Shown: positions 9,701 through 17,474, counted from the stretch's first letter. The stretch: DNA of 64,000 nt from PALSA-612 sp963791225 (GCA_963791225.1 CAWBRV010000008.1:682001-746000), one strand, 5' to 3'. Numbers and translations are program-made. Notes: generated from the sequence alone by a model not told the origin.

Positions 9701-9840
9701 CGACGACCACTCCCGGCCCCGGATCCCCACCCGCCGGCGTCGCAAGATAGGCGGGTAGCTCGCCGCGAGCAGCGGGGATTCTCACCTCAGCCAGGACGTC
9801 CTCCCATCGTCGGCGCGCCGCCGGCGTAGTCGAGCTCGGC
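9700..9840 (-). pseudogene. N-terminal remnant of a dienelactone hydrolase-family gene
   Basis: Reading leftward from the stop of the 9841-10278 gene, one frame gives EDVLAEVRIPAARGELPAYLATPAGGDPGPGVVVV. This is the characteristic N-terminal strand pair of dienelactone hydrolase-like alpha/beta hydrolases. The similarity then stops: the nucleophile Cys/Ser region and the catalytic His are absent. No proper start codon lies in this frame. It is a fragment left by deletion or rearrangement. Confidence 0.5.
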
Positions 9841-10278
9841 TCACGCCGTCGCTGACTCGACGCGGAAGACCGGGTGCCTGCCGGCCTCGGCCGCGAACGC
9901 CTCAAGCGTCGACTCAGGCGACACATCGAAGAACGGACGAACGACCCTGACCCGGCCGAGGTACTCGCGAAGAACCGGAGCGGCCTCCTGCGCGCCGACC
10001 TCGCTCACCCTGACCTGCTCGTGGCGCCGCCCCCGGCTCAGCGTCGCCCGGCCCGCGGCGCGAACATTCCGAACCCAGCCAACCTCACCGTAAGGAGCAA
10101 CCAACCACCGCTCGCCATTCTCAACCAGGATCACCGGTGTCGAGTACGTCCGGCCACTTCGTCGCCCGCACACACCCAACAGATAGGTGCCCCGCCCTCC
10201 GAGCCCAAGGCGAAGCAACCCCGTCACGAGCACATTCACCAGGCGGCGGGCAAAGCCAAGCCGATAGCTCTTCGCCAC
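9841..10278 (-). CDS. deazaflavin (F420)-dependent nitroreductase family protein
   Basis: A 145-residue single-domain protein of the split-barrel DDN-like family (PF04075 type). It shows the family pattern: a short hydrophobic N-terminal helix (RRLVNVLVTGLLRLGLG), TYLLGVCGRRSGRTYSTPVILVENGERWLVAPYGEVGWVRNVRAAGRATL, and a C-terminal PFFDVSPESTLEAFAAEAGRHPVFRVE. Members bind F420 and reduce quinones, nitro compounds or other acceptors at the membrane. The GTG start at 10278 follows AAGGGG. F420 use fits an actinobacterial host. Neighbours on both sides are remnants or unknowns, so the context does not suggest a substrate. Confidence 0.85.
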   Translation of the reverse strand: MAKSYRLGFARRLVNVLVTGLLRLGLGGRGTYLLGVCGRRSGRTYSTPVILVENGERWLVAPYGEVGWVRNVRAAGRATLSRGRRHEQVRVSEVGAQEAAPVLREYLGRVRVVRPFFDVSPESTLEAFAAEAGRHPVFRVESATA

Positions 10279-10570
10279 CCCTTAACGATCGCACAGGTGC
10301 GCACCGCGCCCGCTCATTCTCAAACCAGGCAAGTCCGTACGGCACCTCAGCCTCGCATGCGGTCTCCGGGGGCCCCAGCGTGTCGCAGCTCCCACCGGCT
10401 GCTGGAACTCGTGTCAGTGGTTCTGGTCGTCGAGCTTCGGAGCCGTGTTGCACTTCTCCGGGGAAGTAACACCGGAGAGACGGACGCCTCATCGGAGCTG
10501 CGTGACCCAAAGGGACCTGCTCCTCGTTGGAGGGGAAGCGGGGCCGACGTGTGATCTGGCTAGGAGGTCG
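10279..10570. other. gene-free stretch with a weak hairpin
   Basis: No supported gene. TCTCCGG and CCGGAGA (about 10451-10475) form a 7-bp inverted repeat around a 10-nt loop. Otherwise nothing was recognised. Confidence 0.35.
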
Positions 10571-11950
10571 CTAGCCCTTGAGGCCATCGGGCGGCGCAAC
10601 TCCCTCTCCCTCCCGTGCCCACGTGGTTCCGCTGTCACCGCCGCCAGCCGCCGGTGCTGCGTTCGCCTGCCGTTCGGGCGACACCTTCGCGGCGGATCTG
10701 CGGCGACGCGGCGCCGTGCCATGGTGCTCGCCGCGCGTGTCGTTGCGCCGCTTGCGTTGACCTGGGCGTGCATCGTCGGCGGACGCATCAGCGGGTTGCT
10801 CGCGACTGCGCAACTGGAGCAGGGAGTGGACGACGCGGTAGGCGTGTGGGAAGGCTGTCTGTCCCCAGCGTGCCTCCGAGTCGCGTGCGATTGTCCAGAC
10901 GACGTAGGCGCGGAGATCGTCGCGCCTGTCCTCCCATAGCTGCCACCCGGGGGCGGGGCACATGCAGCGCGGAATCGCGCCGGCCCCATCGAGCACCGCG
11001 TATGCATCCAGCCTCGGTTTAGCGTCGATGCCGGGGTCAGGCGACAGCACGACATCCCAGAACGGGACCAGTGTTGAGTCTGCTTCGGGTTCGCGCTCCG
11101 GGGGCTCTGGCGCCAGGATCGCGTCCCAGGTCTCACGCGTCTTCTTCGTCAAGTCGGGTTGGTGCACAGTTCGGTCAGCGCCTGCCAGGTCGCTCACCAC
11201 CGTCGCGAGCGCGATATCGATGTCGTCGTCGTACCCGAAGGCTTTCTCGCGTAGCGCCTCAAGCGACTCGAGGATCGCAGTCTCTGTTTGACGATTGCCG
11301 CGCGAGCAAAAGCACAAGCTTTGCGGCGACGGCTGGCGCCGAGTTAGCTCCTTGCGAGCGCGTGCGCGTTGGTTGTGGGGGACACGGTCGTTCTCAATGA
11401 TCGCCTTGAGGAAGCTCCCAGCTTTGAAGCCGCGTGGTGAGACGGCGTCGATGGAGGACGCGTCGTGCGCCAGCGCGACCCGTTCAGGAAGGCTGACTAG
11501 CTGAACTTCTTCGTCGGCAACGATCCTCGCGGCTGTGCTGGCGTCGACCTGCTCAGCGGACGCCCCGGAGCTCCGATCGGGCCCATCCGCAGTGCCTAGA
11601 CCTGCCACACCGACCACTTGCGTTGCCTCGCGATATCGCGTGAGCGTGTGACGCAGCCTGTCACTGAGGCGAAGTCGGCGGTCGATCAGGCTACGCGGTT
11701 CGCCTCCCCGGCCTAGAATCCCCTGCTGTTCGAGCGACGCGTCCATCGCCTGCATCAGCACAATCAACCCCGCGAGGTCCCGTCGCAGCACCTCGCTAAT
11801 GGTCTCTTCCGGAGACTGGGTCGCCAACGTCGCCTCGGCTTCGGCCACGAGTGGCGCGAGTAGACGTTCGGAGAAGACGCCCGTCTTCGCAGCGTTCAGA
11901 TTCCCTGGGTGAGCAGGGACGAGCGACTTGCTGTGGCCATCTGGGTTCAC
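10571..11950 (-). CDS. unknown protein next to the integrase
   Basis: A 459-residue open frame from GTG 11950 that I do not recognise as a whole. The N-terminus (HPGNLNAAKTGVFSERLLAP) resembles the short opening of small proteins often found near actinobacterial integrases and of terminase-small-subunit-like proteins. The middle is acidic and helical, and includes FCSRGNRQTETAILESLEALREKAFGYDDDIDIAL. A WDAILAPEPP...FWDVVLSPDPG pair gives two similar short motifs about 25 residues apart. Next comes a Trp-rich stretch (CMCPAPGWQLWEDRRDDLRAYVVWTIARDSEARWG), and a basic, low-complexity tail. The average codon pattern is less GC-biased than the neighbouring catabolic genes. It lies 51 bp downstream of the integrase and probably belongs to the same integrated element. 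Confidence 0.6.
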   Translation of the reverse strand: MNPDGHSKSLVPAHPGNLNAAKTGVFSERLLAPLVAEAEATLATQSPEETISEVLRRDLAGLIVLMQAMDASLEQQGILGRGGEPRSLIDRRLRLSDRLRHTLTRYREATQVVGVAGLGTADGPDRSSGASAEQVDASTAARIVADEEVQLVSLPERVALAHDASSIDAVSPRGFKAGSFLKAIIENDRVPHNQRARARKELTRRQPSPQSLCFCSRGNRQTETAILESLEALREKAFGYDDDIDIALATVVSDLAGADRTVHQPDLTKKTRETWDAILAPEPPEREPEADSTLVPFWDVVLSPDPGIDAKPRLDAYAVLDGAGAIPRCMCPAPGWQLWEDRRDDLRAYVVWTIARDSEARWGQTAFPHAYRVVHSLLQLRSREQPADASADDARPGQRKRRNDTRGEHHGTAPRRRRSAAKVSPERQANAAPAAGGGDSGTTWAREGEGVAPPDGLKG

Positions 11951-12001
11951 GGCTAAGACCCATAGCAGTAACGTCGGACGACACGACCGGTGATGCTTGC
12001 G

Positions 12002-13030
12002 TCAGACTTGAACCAAAGCCGCGACGGCTTCGGCCGCGTCGCGTTGCATGCTCGGAAGCACGTGCATGTAGATGTCGAGCGTGATCGTGATCGTCGAGTG
12101 ACCCAGCCGCTCGCTCACGACCTTCGGGTGGATCCCGACCTGCAGCGCGTGGGTCGCGTGCGTATGTCTGAGGTCATGAAGCCTGATCCGCGTAACTCCC
12201 GCCCGGTGGACTGAGCGCTGGAAGTAGTAACTGAAGACGGCTGGATGGATCGGCTTGCCCTCCGCCGTCGTGAAGACGACGCCCCGCTCGTCGAAACCGC
12301 CCCGGCGACACTCCGCTGCTGCCCGCGCCGCTGCTAGCAGTTCTGTTGTTCTCGCGTCGAGTGCCACCACCCGCCGGCTGCGCTCGGTCTTGGGCAGCCC
12401 GAAGATGGGTTTGTGTGCTGCCTCGACCAGCGTCTGCACGACATGGAGCTGCCGCGCCTCGCAATCGACATCGCACCAACGAAGGCCGAGGAGCTCGCCT
12501 CGCCGCAGCCCAGTCGTGGCAGCGACATGAAACGCGAGGTAATGCCGGTCGCTCTTCGTCGCCAGGAGATATTGCGTCAGCTCCTCTGGAGACCAGACAG
12601 GAAACACACGCGGGCGAGCGGCTTTGGGCGACGGCGGATCGGCCAGCGCGGCGGGGTTCCGCGTCGCGTGCCCCGCGCGAACCGCGTCCGCGAGAGCCTT
12701 GTTCAGCACCGTGTGGAAGTAGCGCACTGTGCGAGCGGAGAGACCGCCGCCACCGTCGCGGCGACCTTCGCGAAGCAGACGCCCGTAGAGGCGGTTGATC
12801 TGCGACGCCGTGATCTCCGAGAGCGGCGTCTGGCCGAAGCGGTCGTCGATGTGCAGACGGAGCATCGTCCGATAGCTCGCGATCGTTGACGAACGCAAGC
12901 CACGGCGTTCGCACAGCTCGAGCCACTCGTCGAGCCAGTCGCGAAGCTCCGGCGACGGACCGTTCTCGCGGGTCGCGAGCCACTCGACAAACGCGTGAGC
13001 CGTTGCCTCCATCGACGACAACCATAGCAT
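12002..13030 (-). CDS. tyrosine recombinase / phage-type integrase
   Basis: A 342-residue site-specific recombinase. An N-terminal core-binding SAM-like domain (about residues 25-115, LDEWLELCERRGLRSSTIASYRTMLRLHI) is followed by the catalytic domain. Catalytic residues seen are Arg in TTGLRRGELLGLRW, His-x-x-Arg in LHDLRHTHATHALQ, His in RLGHSTITITL and the nucleophile Tyr in DIYMHVLPS. It cuts and rejoins DNA at att sites. Two starts are possible, ATG 13030 and ATG 13012; the second begins MEATAHAF. The ~85-bp repeat and a TGCACA direct repeat lie upstream, and an unknown gene lies downstream. No excisionase or tRNA target is visible, so the element borders are unknown. Confidence 0.92.
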   Translation of the reverse strand: MLWLSSMEATAHAFVEWLATRENGPSPELRDWLDEWLELCERRGLRSSTIASYRTMLRLHIDDRFGQTPLSEITASQINRLYGRLLREGRRDGGGGLSARTVRYFHTVLNKALADAVRAGHATRNPAALADPPSPKAARPRVFPVWSPEELTQYLLATKSDRHYLAFHVAATTGLRRGELLGLRWCDVDCEARQLHVVQTLVEAAHKPIFGLPKTERSRRVVALDARTTELLAAARAAAECRRGGFDERGVVFTTAEGKPIHPAVFSYYFQRSVHRAGVTRIRLHDLRHTHATHALQVGIHPKVVSERLGHSTITITLDIYMHVLPSMQRDAAEAVAALVQV

Positions 13031-13144
13031 ATTTTTGGCTTAACCATGCGGTTGAAACGGCGTTTTGCGAAATAGACATGGAGTCGAACAAGGACCTGCG
13101 CTGAGTCCGCTCGGGAAGCGGGTTTGCGACCGCTAAGGGACCCC

Positions 13145-13165
13145 GTTGCACATACGTTGCACAAA
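13145..13165. repeat. TGCACA direct repeat upstream of the integrase
   Basis: Two TGCACA copies 12 bp apart (TTGCACATACG-TTGCACAAA) lie about 115 bp upstream of the integrase start. A similar pair occurs inverted at 23249-23268. Such pairs suit integrase arm sites or a repressor operator; the role is inferred only. Confidence 0.35.
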
Positions 13166-13175
13166 TGCGGAAGCC

Positions 13176-13260
13176 ATCCCGCCGTCGGAAGCCAGGAGTG
13201 ATGGGACCCGCGACCCGCATGTTCTTTCGCGGACGAGCGGCTCCGCGGTCGCTATAGGGG
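13176..13260 (+). repeat. intergenic ~85-bp element, copy 1
   Basis: Begins ATCCCGCCG, then GAAGCCAGG, GATGGGACCC, GCATGTTCT, a hairpin CGCGGA/TCCGCG around CGAGCGGC, and ends GGTCGCTATAGGGG. Copies at 20527-20595 and 23094-23177 share the same order. Copies 1 and 3 are nearly the same length; copy 2 lacks the GAAGCCAGG part. The hairpin arms are kept in copies 1 and 3 and largely kept in copy 2. Confidence 0.7.
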
Positions 13261-13265
13261 TGTGA

Positions 13266-13469
13266 CCCCTCACGGGCCTGCAGGCCACGCCCCGGACCGA
13301 CCTCTCTGTCTTCGAACGCGAGATCCTGCGGCTGATCCAGAACGTGCCGCTCAGTCGGCTGGTGAAGGCGACGGGACTGTCGCTCCGGTATGTCTCACAG
13401 ACTCGGCGCGGCGAGAGGGTGCCGCACCCGAGGCATTGGTCTGCTTTCCGTAAAGTCGGCGTGTCGTAG
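13266..13469 (+). pseudogene. helix-turn-helix C-terminal fragment without a start
   Basis: The frame is open from just after a TGA (13263-13265) to TAG 13467-13469. It reads TDLSVFEREILRLIQNVPLSRLVKATGLSLRYVSQTRRGERVPHPRHW. LSRLVKATGLSLRYVSQTRRGE is a clear helix-turn-helix, and the VPHPRHW ending recalls small DNA-binding modules near actinobacterial integrases. There is no ATG, GTG or TTG at a sensible place, and the frame begins right at the end of the repeat element. It is either the tail of a gene cut by the element or a decayed small regulator. Confidence 0.5.
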
Positions 13470-13645
13470 CTGCGTTTCAGTCTCCAGGGGGCCGGGACCA
13501 CGTTCGTCCACAAATCTGACTGGCTCGAGCGAGATCATCTGGCGGGGGACGAAGATTCCGCCAAATGCTTGAGTTGTCGCGCGGCTTCGCGCACGGCGTT
13601 CCGCATCACCCGTATACCTTGTCAACGTCGGAAGCCTCCGATGAG

Positions 13646-13660
13646 CCCGGCTAGGCCGGG
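13646..13660 (-). terminator. stem-loop after the cyclase-propeller gene
   Basis: CCCGGC-TAG-GCCGGG, a perfect 6-bp stem with a 3-nt loop, lies about 13 bases downstream of the stop of the leftward gene ending at 13673. It has no T tract, so it is only a candidate terminator. Confidence 0.4.
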
Positions 13661-13672
13661 AAGCCGCTCCCG

Positions 13673-15199
13673 TCATGCAGCGCTTACCCAGACGGACCCG
13701 TCGCCAAAGGCGACGCCCGTCGGTGTTGCCCCGACTTTGATCGTCCTCGTGACCCGCATTGCGGCCGGGTCGACGCGCAGCACGGTGTGCTGCAGAGCGT
13801 TGATCACCCAGACGGCGTCGGCTCCGACTGCGACGCCGCTCGCGCCGTCACCCAGCGACAGCGTGTTCACGGCCTTCGTGGCGAGGTCGATCTTGACGAG
13901 GCCGGCCGGGACGCTCGTGACCGCCCAGACCGAGCCGCTGCCCACGGCGATAGCGATCGCGGTCCCCGCGATCTGCACGGACTGCGCGGCCAGCTCGCCG
14001 GTACGTGGGTCGATCTCCATTGCCGCCCCTTGCCCCCCGACCCAGACTGCCCCGCTCCCGTAGGCGAGACAGTTGGCGCCCAGGTCCGGGGTCAACGGGG
14101 CAGCCGCGACCTTGCTGGTTGCCGCCGAGATCCGGCTGACGGTCGAGCCGTTCGTCGCAGTCCAGACGGAGCCCTCCCCGATCGCAAGACTCGTCGGCGC
14201 GCTCGCGATCGATCCCCGTGGCGAGACGCGGGTCTGGTCGGTGACAGCGAGCAGCTGAGGATCGAGGCGCACAACGAGGCCCTCGATCCGGCTCCCGATC
14301 CACACACCGCTCGCCGTGACTGCGATCGAGTCCGGATGAACCCCAGGGACAACGGGCTCGGTGTGGCCGCTGCCGGGATCGAGGCGCGCGACGGTGCGGC
14401 CAGCCTCGTCTGCTGTCCACACGTCGCCCTGACCGAATGCGACGGCGCTCGGCGTCCCGCCGACCTGAAATGCCTGGACGAACGCAGCATGTCGCGGGTC
14501 GATCCTTCCGACGGACCCGGGGGAAACCCCAGCCAGGGAACCCGACGAACCGCCAGTGAGCAGGACGGCGACCACCGCTGCAACCGCCACGACCCCGACG
14601 ACGATGACGACCACGAGTGGGAGCCTGCGCCTTCGGCGGGAAGGCGCCACGTCGGTTCGGAGAGGAGGAAACCGCGAAGGGAGGCCGTCGACGACGAGCT
14701 GCGAGATCGCCTCGGGCTCGGTGAAGTCCTTTAGACGGTGGGGGCCGAGACTGCGCAGGGTGGCTTGCTCGTGATCGGAGAGCAGGGTCCGGGCGGAGGA
14801 CGACAGCAGCACCTGGCCGCCGTGCGCGCAGGCGCAGATGCGCGCGGCGCGCGAGACGGCGAGACCGACGTAGCGGTCGCCCGCCACCTCCGGGTCGCCG
14901 GAGTGGATTCCCATGCGCACCTTCACTTGCACGCCATCCGGCCAGCCGTGCTCTGAAAGCGCCCGCTGGGCATCGGCCGCGGCGGCGACGGCCTGACGAG
15001 CCCGTGTGAAGGCGACGAAGAACGACTCGGTCTGCCTGTCGACGACCACCCCGTCGTGCGCAGCAAACGCCCGCTCCAGCAGCCGCCGGTGCTCCGCGAC
15101 TACCTCTTGGTAGACGTCGCCCAGGCGATGCTGGAGCTGCGTCGAGCCCTCGACGTCAGTGAATAGGAGGGTGACTGTCCCGTGTGGGAGCTCGGTCAC
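13673..15199 (-). CDS. membrane class III nucleotide cyclase with extracytoplasmic beta-propeller
   Basis: A 508-residue protein. A cyclase homology domain at about residues 8-172 has TLLFTDVEGST (first metal Asp15) and AHGGQVLLSS. A basic stretch (RRRRR) leads into one membrane helix at about 193-214. A repeat domain follows at about 225-508 with five or more blades of the form GSGSVWAVTS...VKIDLATK and GADAVWVINA...VLRVDP (YncE/virginiamycin-B-lyase-like propeller). The basic residues before the helix put the cyclase inside and the propeller outside. At the second metal position the sequence is QTESFF, with Glu58 where the two fused relatives have QGDGFF or QGDSFF, and the transition-state Asn position is Ser (AVSRAAR). 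Activity may therefore be altered. The GTG 15199 start fits a promoter at 15206-15234. It diverges from a binding-protein gene. Confidence 0.85.
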   Translation of the reverse strand: MTELPHGTVTLLFTDVEGSTQLQHRLGDVYQEVVAEHRRLLERAFAAHDGVVVDRQTESFFVAFTRARQAVAAAADAQRALSEHGWPDGVQVKVRMGIHSGDPEVAGDRYVGLAVSRAARICACAHGGQVLLSSSARTLLSDHEQATLRSLGPHRLKDFTEPEAISQLVVDGLPSRFPPLRTDVAPSRRRRRLPLVVVIVVGVVAVAAVVAVLLTGGSSGSLAGVSPGSVGRIDPRHAAFVQAFQVGGTPSAVAFGQGDVWTADEAGRTVARLDPGSGHTEPVVPGVHPDSIAVTASGVWIGSRIEGLVVRLDPQLLAVTDQTRVSPRGSIASAPTSLAIGEGSVWTATNGSTVSRISAATSKVAAAPLTPDLGANCLAYGSGAVWVGGQGAAMEIDPRTGELAAQSVQIAGTAIAIAVGSGSVWAVTSVPAGLVKIDLATKAVNTLSLGDGASGVAVGADAVWVINALQHTVLRVDPAAMRVTRTIKVGATPTGVAFGDGSVWVSAA

Positions 15200-15205
15200 G
15201 GGTCG

Positions 15206-15234
15206 ATTGTCGCGGCGGGACCAGTCGATGGCAA
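15206..15234 (-). promoter_or_regulatory. promoter for the cyclase-propeller gene
   Basis: On the reverse strand TTGCCA (15234-15229), 17 bp, then GACAAT (15211-15206), then six bases to the GTG at 15199. The spacing predicts a transcript starting at or next to the start codon. Confidence 0.5.
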
Positions 15235-15246
15235 CGCCGAGCCTGG

Positions 15247-15275
15247 TTGACCCCGGCGAGCCCGCCGTGCAAGAT
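15247..15275 (+). promoter_or_regulatory. promoter for the solute-binding-protein gene
   Basis: TTGACC (15247-15252), 17 bp, then CAAGAT (15270-15275), then seven bases to GTG 15283. The geometry mirrors the divergent promoter just to the left and supports GTG 15283 as the start with a leaderless transcript. Confidence 0.5.
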
Positions 15276-15282
15276 CCCGCGT

Positions 15283-16914
15283 GTGAGCAGGAAGAGGATC
15301 TTCTTGCTCGCGATGGTCGCAGCGGCAGGAGTTGTCGGAGCAGCGGCTCTCACGAGCTTCGCCGGCGCCGCGTCGGTCCGGGGCGGCACGCTCCGGATCG
15401 TCTCATCGCAGGACATCGACTCGCTCGATCCCGCCCTCTGGTTCCAAGCCCCCTCATGGTCGATCGGCTGGGCGACCTGCTCCAACCTCGTCACCTATCC
15501 GGATCGCCCGGCACCGGCCGGCTCGCGGGTCGTCCCCGACGCCGCCAGCGGCTGGGACGTTCTCGATCGTGGACGAACCTATGTGTTTCACATCCGGAGC
15601 GGTCTGCGCTTCTCGGACGGCAAGCCGCTCACGGCCGCGAACTTCGCAGCCGCGATCAACCGAGTGCTCAATCCCGTCATGCAGGCGCCGGCGGTGGGGA
15701 ACGGCGACATCGGACCGGACATCGTCGGCGGGCAGGCGGTCATCGACGGCAAGGCGAAGACGGCCTCCGGGATCATCGCCCGGAGCACGACGCTCACGGT
15801 GAAACTCACCAAGTCCCGCCCGGACATCCTCGCTCGCCTCACACTGCCCTGGTTCTGCCCGATCCCGACCGACCTCCCCCTCGATCCTGCAGGCATCGAC
15901 TTCGTCCCCGGCTCGGGGCCGTACTACGTGGCCAGCCGCCAGGTCGGGCACCAGATCGTCCTCAAGCGCAACCCCTACTACCACGGCAGCCGTCCGAGCA
16001 ATCCGGCCCGGATCGTGATCTCGATCACCGGCACGCCCGAGTCCAACACCGCCCTCGTGCAAAGAAACGGCGCCGACCTTTCCTGGGACGACATCCCGCC
16101 GGAACTGGGTCCGCAACTCGCGGCCCGCTACGGCTTCAACCGGTCCCTGCTACGACTCCAGGGCGGTGCCGCCTTCGCCTACTTTCTGATCCTCAACACG
16201 AGCAGCCCCCTCTTCAAGGGCAACCCGCAGCTTCGCCGTGCCATCAACTACGCCGTCGATCGTCCGTCGCTCGTCCGTGCGGCTGGCGGGTTTCTCTCCA
16301 GCCGCCGCACCGACCAGCTGCTCCCGCCCGGCATGCCCGGTTTCCGCGACGTCCACCTCTACCCGATCAAAGGGCCCGACCTGAAGACCGCACGGCGTCT
16401 CGCAGCCGGCCATCTGCGGGGCGGGAAAGCCGTGTTCTACACAGTTCCGAACGGTCCGCAGCAAACCGTCGCGGGCGACGTCCGCTACGAGCTCAAGCAG
16501 ATCGGCCTCGACGTCGAGATCAAGACGTTCGCGGGTCCCGTCCGCTTCCAGAAGATCACGACTCGAGGCGAGCCGTGGGACATCACGTACGGCTTCTTTT
16601 TCGCCGACTACCTCGACCCGGACACCTTCGTACGCGGCGTCTACGGCGGGCCTTCCGTGAGCGGAACCGAGCCCGGCAACCTCAGCTGGCTCGACAGCCC
16701 CGACGTCAACTACCGGATCCAGGCAGCCTCGCGGCTCTCGGGTCAGCCGCGCTACACCGCCTACGGCCGCCTCGACAACTACGTGCTCACGCGCTACGCG
16801 CCAATCGTCCCCGTGCGCTCGCCGCTCATCCCCTGGCTCGCGGGTCCCAAGCTCGGATGCATCTACGACCACGCCTGGTACACCTGGGACCTGGCCGCGC
16901 TCTGCCTCAAGTAG
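15283..16914 (+). CDS. secreted family-5 extracellular solute-binding protein
   Basis: A 543-residue peptide/nickel-type binding protein (SBP_bac_5). The N-terminus (MSRKRIFLLAMVAAAGVVG...) is a Sec signal peptide with likely cleavage after an Ala-Gly-Ala stretch; there is no lipobox Cys. The mature part opens RGGTLRIVSSQDIDSLDPA and has the family signatures YVFHIRSGLRFSDGKPLTAANF, GSGPYYVASRQVGHQIVLKRNPYY and LRRAINYAVDRPSLV. No permease or ATPase gene is near, so it is probably not an ordinary ABC transport component. It is divergent from a cyclase-propeller gene (83 bp apart), and its relatives are fused to such cyclases at 46237 and 49448. A role as the ligand-binding part of a receptor is therefore inferred. 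Upstream in-frame starts would destroy the signal peptide, so GTG 15283 is preferred. Confidence 0.88.
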   Translation: MSRKRIFLLAMVAAAGVVGAAALTSFAGAASVRGGTLRIVSSQDIDSLDPALWFQAPSWSIGWATCSNLVTYPDRPAPAGSRVVPDAASGWDVLDRGRTYVFHIRSGLRFSDGKPLTAANFAAAINRVLNPVMQAPAVGNGDIGPDIVGGQAVIDGKAKTASGIIARSTTLTVKLTKSRPDILARLTLPWFCPIPTDLPLDPAGIDFVPGSGPYYVASRQVGHQIVLKRNPYYHGSRPSNPARIVISITGTPESNTALVQRNGADLSWDDIPPELGPQLAARYGFNRSLLRLQGGAAFAYFLILNTSSPLFKGNPQLRRAINYAVDRPSLVRAAGGFLSSRRTDQLLPPGMPGFRDVHLYPIKGPDLKTARRLAAGHLRGGKAVFYTVPNGPQQTVAGDVRYELKQIGLDVEIKTFAGPVRFQKITTRGEPWDITYGFFFADYLDPDTFVRGVYGGPSVSGTEPGNLSWLDSPDVNYRIQAASRLSGQPRYTAYGRLDNYVLTRYAPIVPVRSPLIPWLAGPKLGCIYDHAWYTWDLAALCLK

Positions 16915-17127
16915 GCCTGGCCAGGTGTGCGCTTCCCGGCTGCATCGAGCCCGCTCGCACGCGGAGTCCCTACTGCAGCGAGGCGCAAAAGAAGACGCCG
17001 GGCCAGCCGGGCGGTGCGCTCGGGAACGCGGCCAGGCCACGCCGATCCGTGACGGCGCCGACGAGTCTGGTCGTGTACAGTACGGGGCCAGATTATGCGG
17101 AAAATCACGAGCCGGGACTGCTAGACA
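16915..17127 (+). other. stretch with a Cys-containing reading frame, no clear gene
   Basis: After the binding-protein stop, one forward frame reads RCALPGCIEPARTRSPYCSE, similar to the short zinc-binding CxxxxC...YCSE pieces seen in small actinobacterial proteins. It has no good start and runs on into the next stretch without a domain. It may be a small-protein remnant. Confidence 0.3.
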
Positions 17128-17364
17128 ATGCCTCCTTACAGCACGCAGGAACGTGCCAGTCAGCGGTGGGACAAAGGGTTCGCCGTAGCGCCTGATCCGG
17201 GCGAACAGGCTGCCGCGAGGATCAAGCGGCATAAGGAGCATCGCGCGGTCATGGAGGATCAAGAGATCGTTGACCGCTATGGATCCGGCGCGGGTGCACG
17301 TTCTTGGTTTCGCCTTCGCTGGAGCCCGGGCGAACGCAGGAGAGGAAGAACTCTCTCGTCTTGA
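17128..17364 (+). CDS. possible small basic protein
   Basis: A 78-codon frame, ATG CCT CCT TAC..., encoding MPPYSTQERASQRWDKGF...RIKRHKEHRAVMEDQEIVDRY. It is rich in Lys, Arg and Glu in the middle and uses more AT-ending codons than its neighbours. I do not recognise it. TTATGC lies a little upstream (17094-17099), but no ribosome-binding site is obvious. It could be a small leftover gene or chance. Confidence 0.25.
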   Translation: MPPYSTQERASQRWDKGFAVAPDPGEQAAARIKRHKEHRAVMEDQEIVDRYGSGAGARSWFRLRWSPGERRRGRTLSS

Positions 17365-17404
17365 TCGTCGAGAGGTGGAGGTGCGTCGCACTCCTCACCT
17401 CTAG

Positions 17405-17437
17405 GGTTTCGGGTTTGGAGCCGGCCTCGCGAAACCC
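17405..17437. repeat. stem-loop upstream of the AAA-cyclase gene
   Basis: GGGTTTCG and CGAAACCC form an 8-bp stem around about 17 nt. A second imperfect pair (AGAGGTG/CACCTCT) lies just before it. They end about 40 bp upstream of the GTG at 17475 and may terminate upstream transcription. Confidence 0.4.
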
Positions 17438-17474
17438 GGCAGCCCTCTAACGGCTAGGCCCTAGACTCCCCCTC

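Noticed and set aside
13176..13260. Known riboswitch at the ~85-bp element
   Set aside because: No match to consensus cores I know (cobalamin, SAM, TPP, c-di-GMP, ydaO, guanidine), and two copies lie between converging genes rather than in leaders.
12002..13672. tRNA gene as the integrase target
   Set aside because: No cloverleaf or conserved TTCGANTC loop could be found around the integrase.
15283..16914. Part of an ABC peptide transporter operon
   Set aside because: No permease or ATPase gene is adjacent, and the gene stands alone and divergent from a cyclase.
15159..17195. 678-codon forward frame overlapping the binding-protein gene
   Set aside because: The overlapping frame beginning at GTG 15283 has a signal peptide and SBP_bac_5 motifs; this one has neither, apart from a short Cys-containing tail after 16915.
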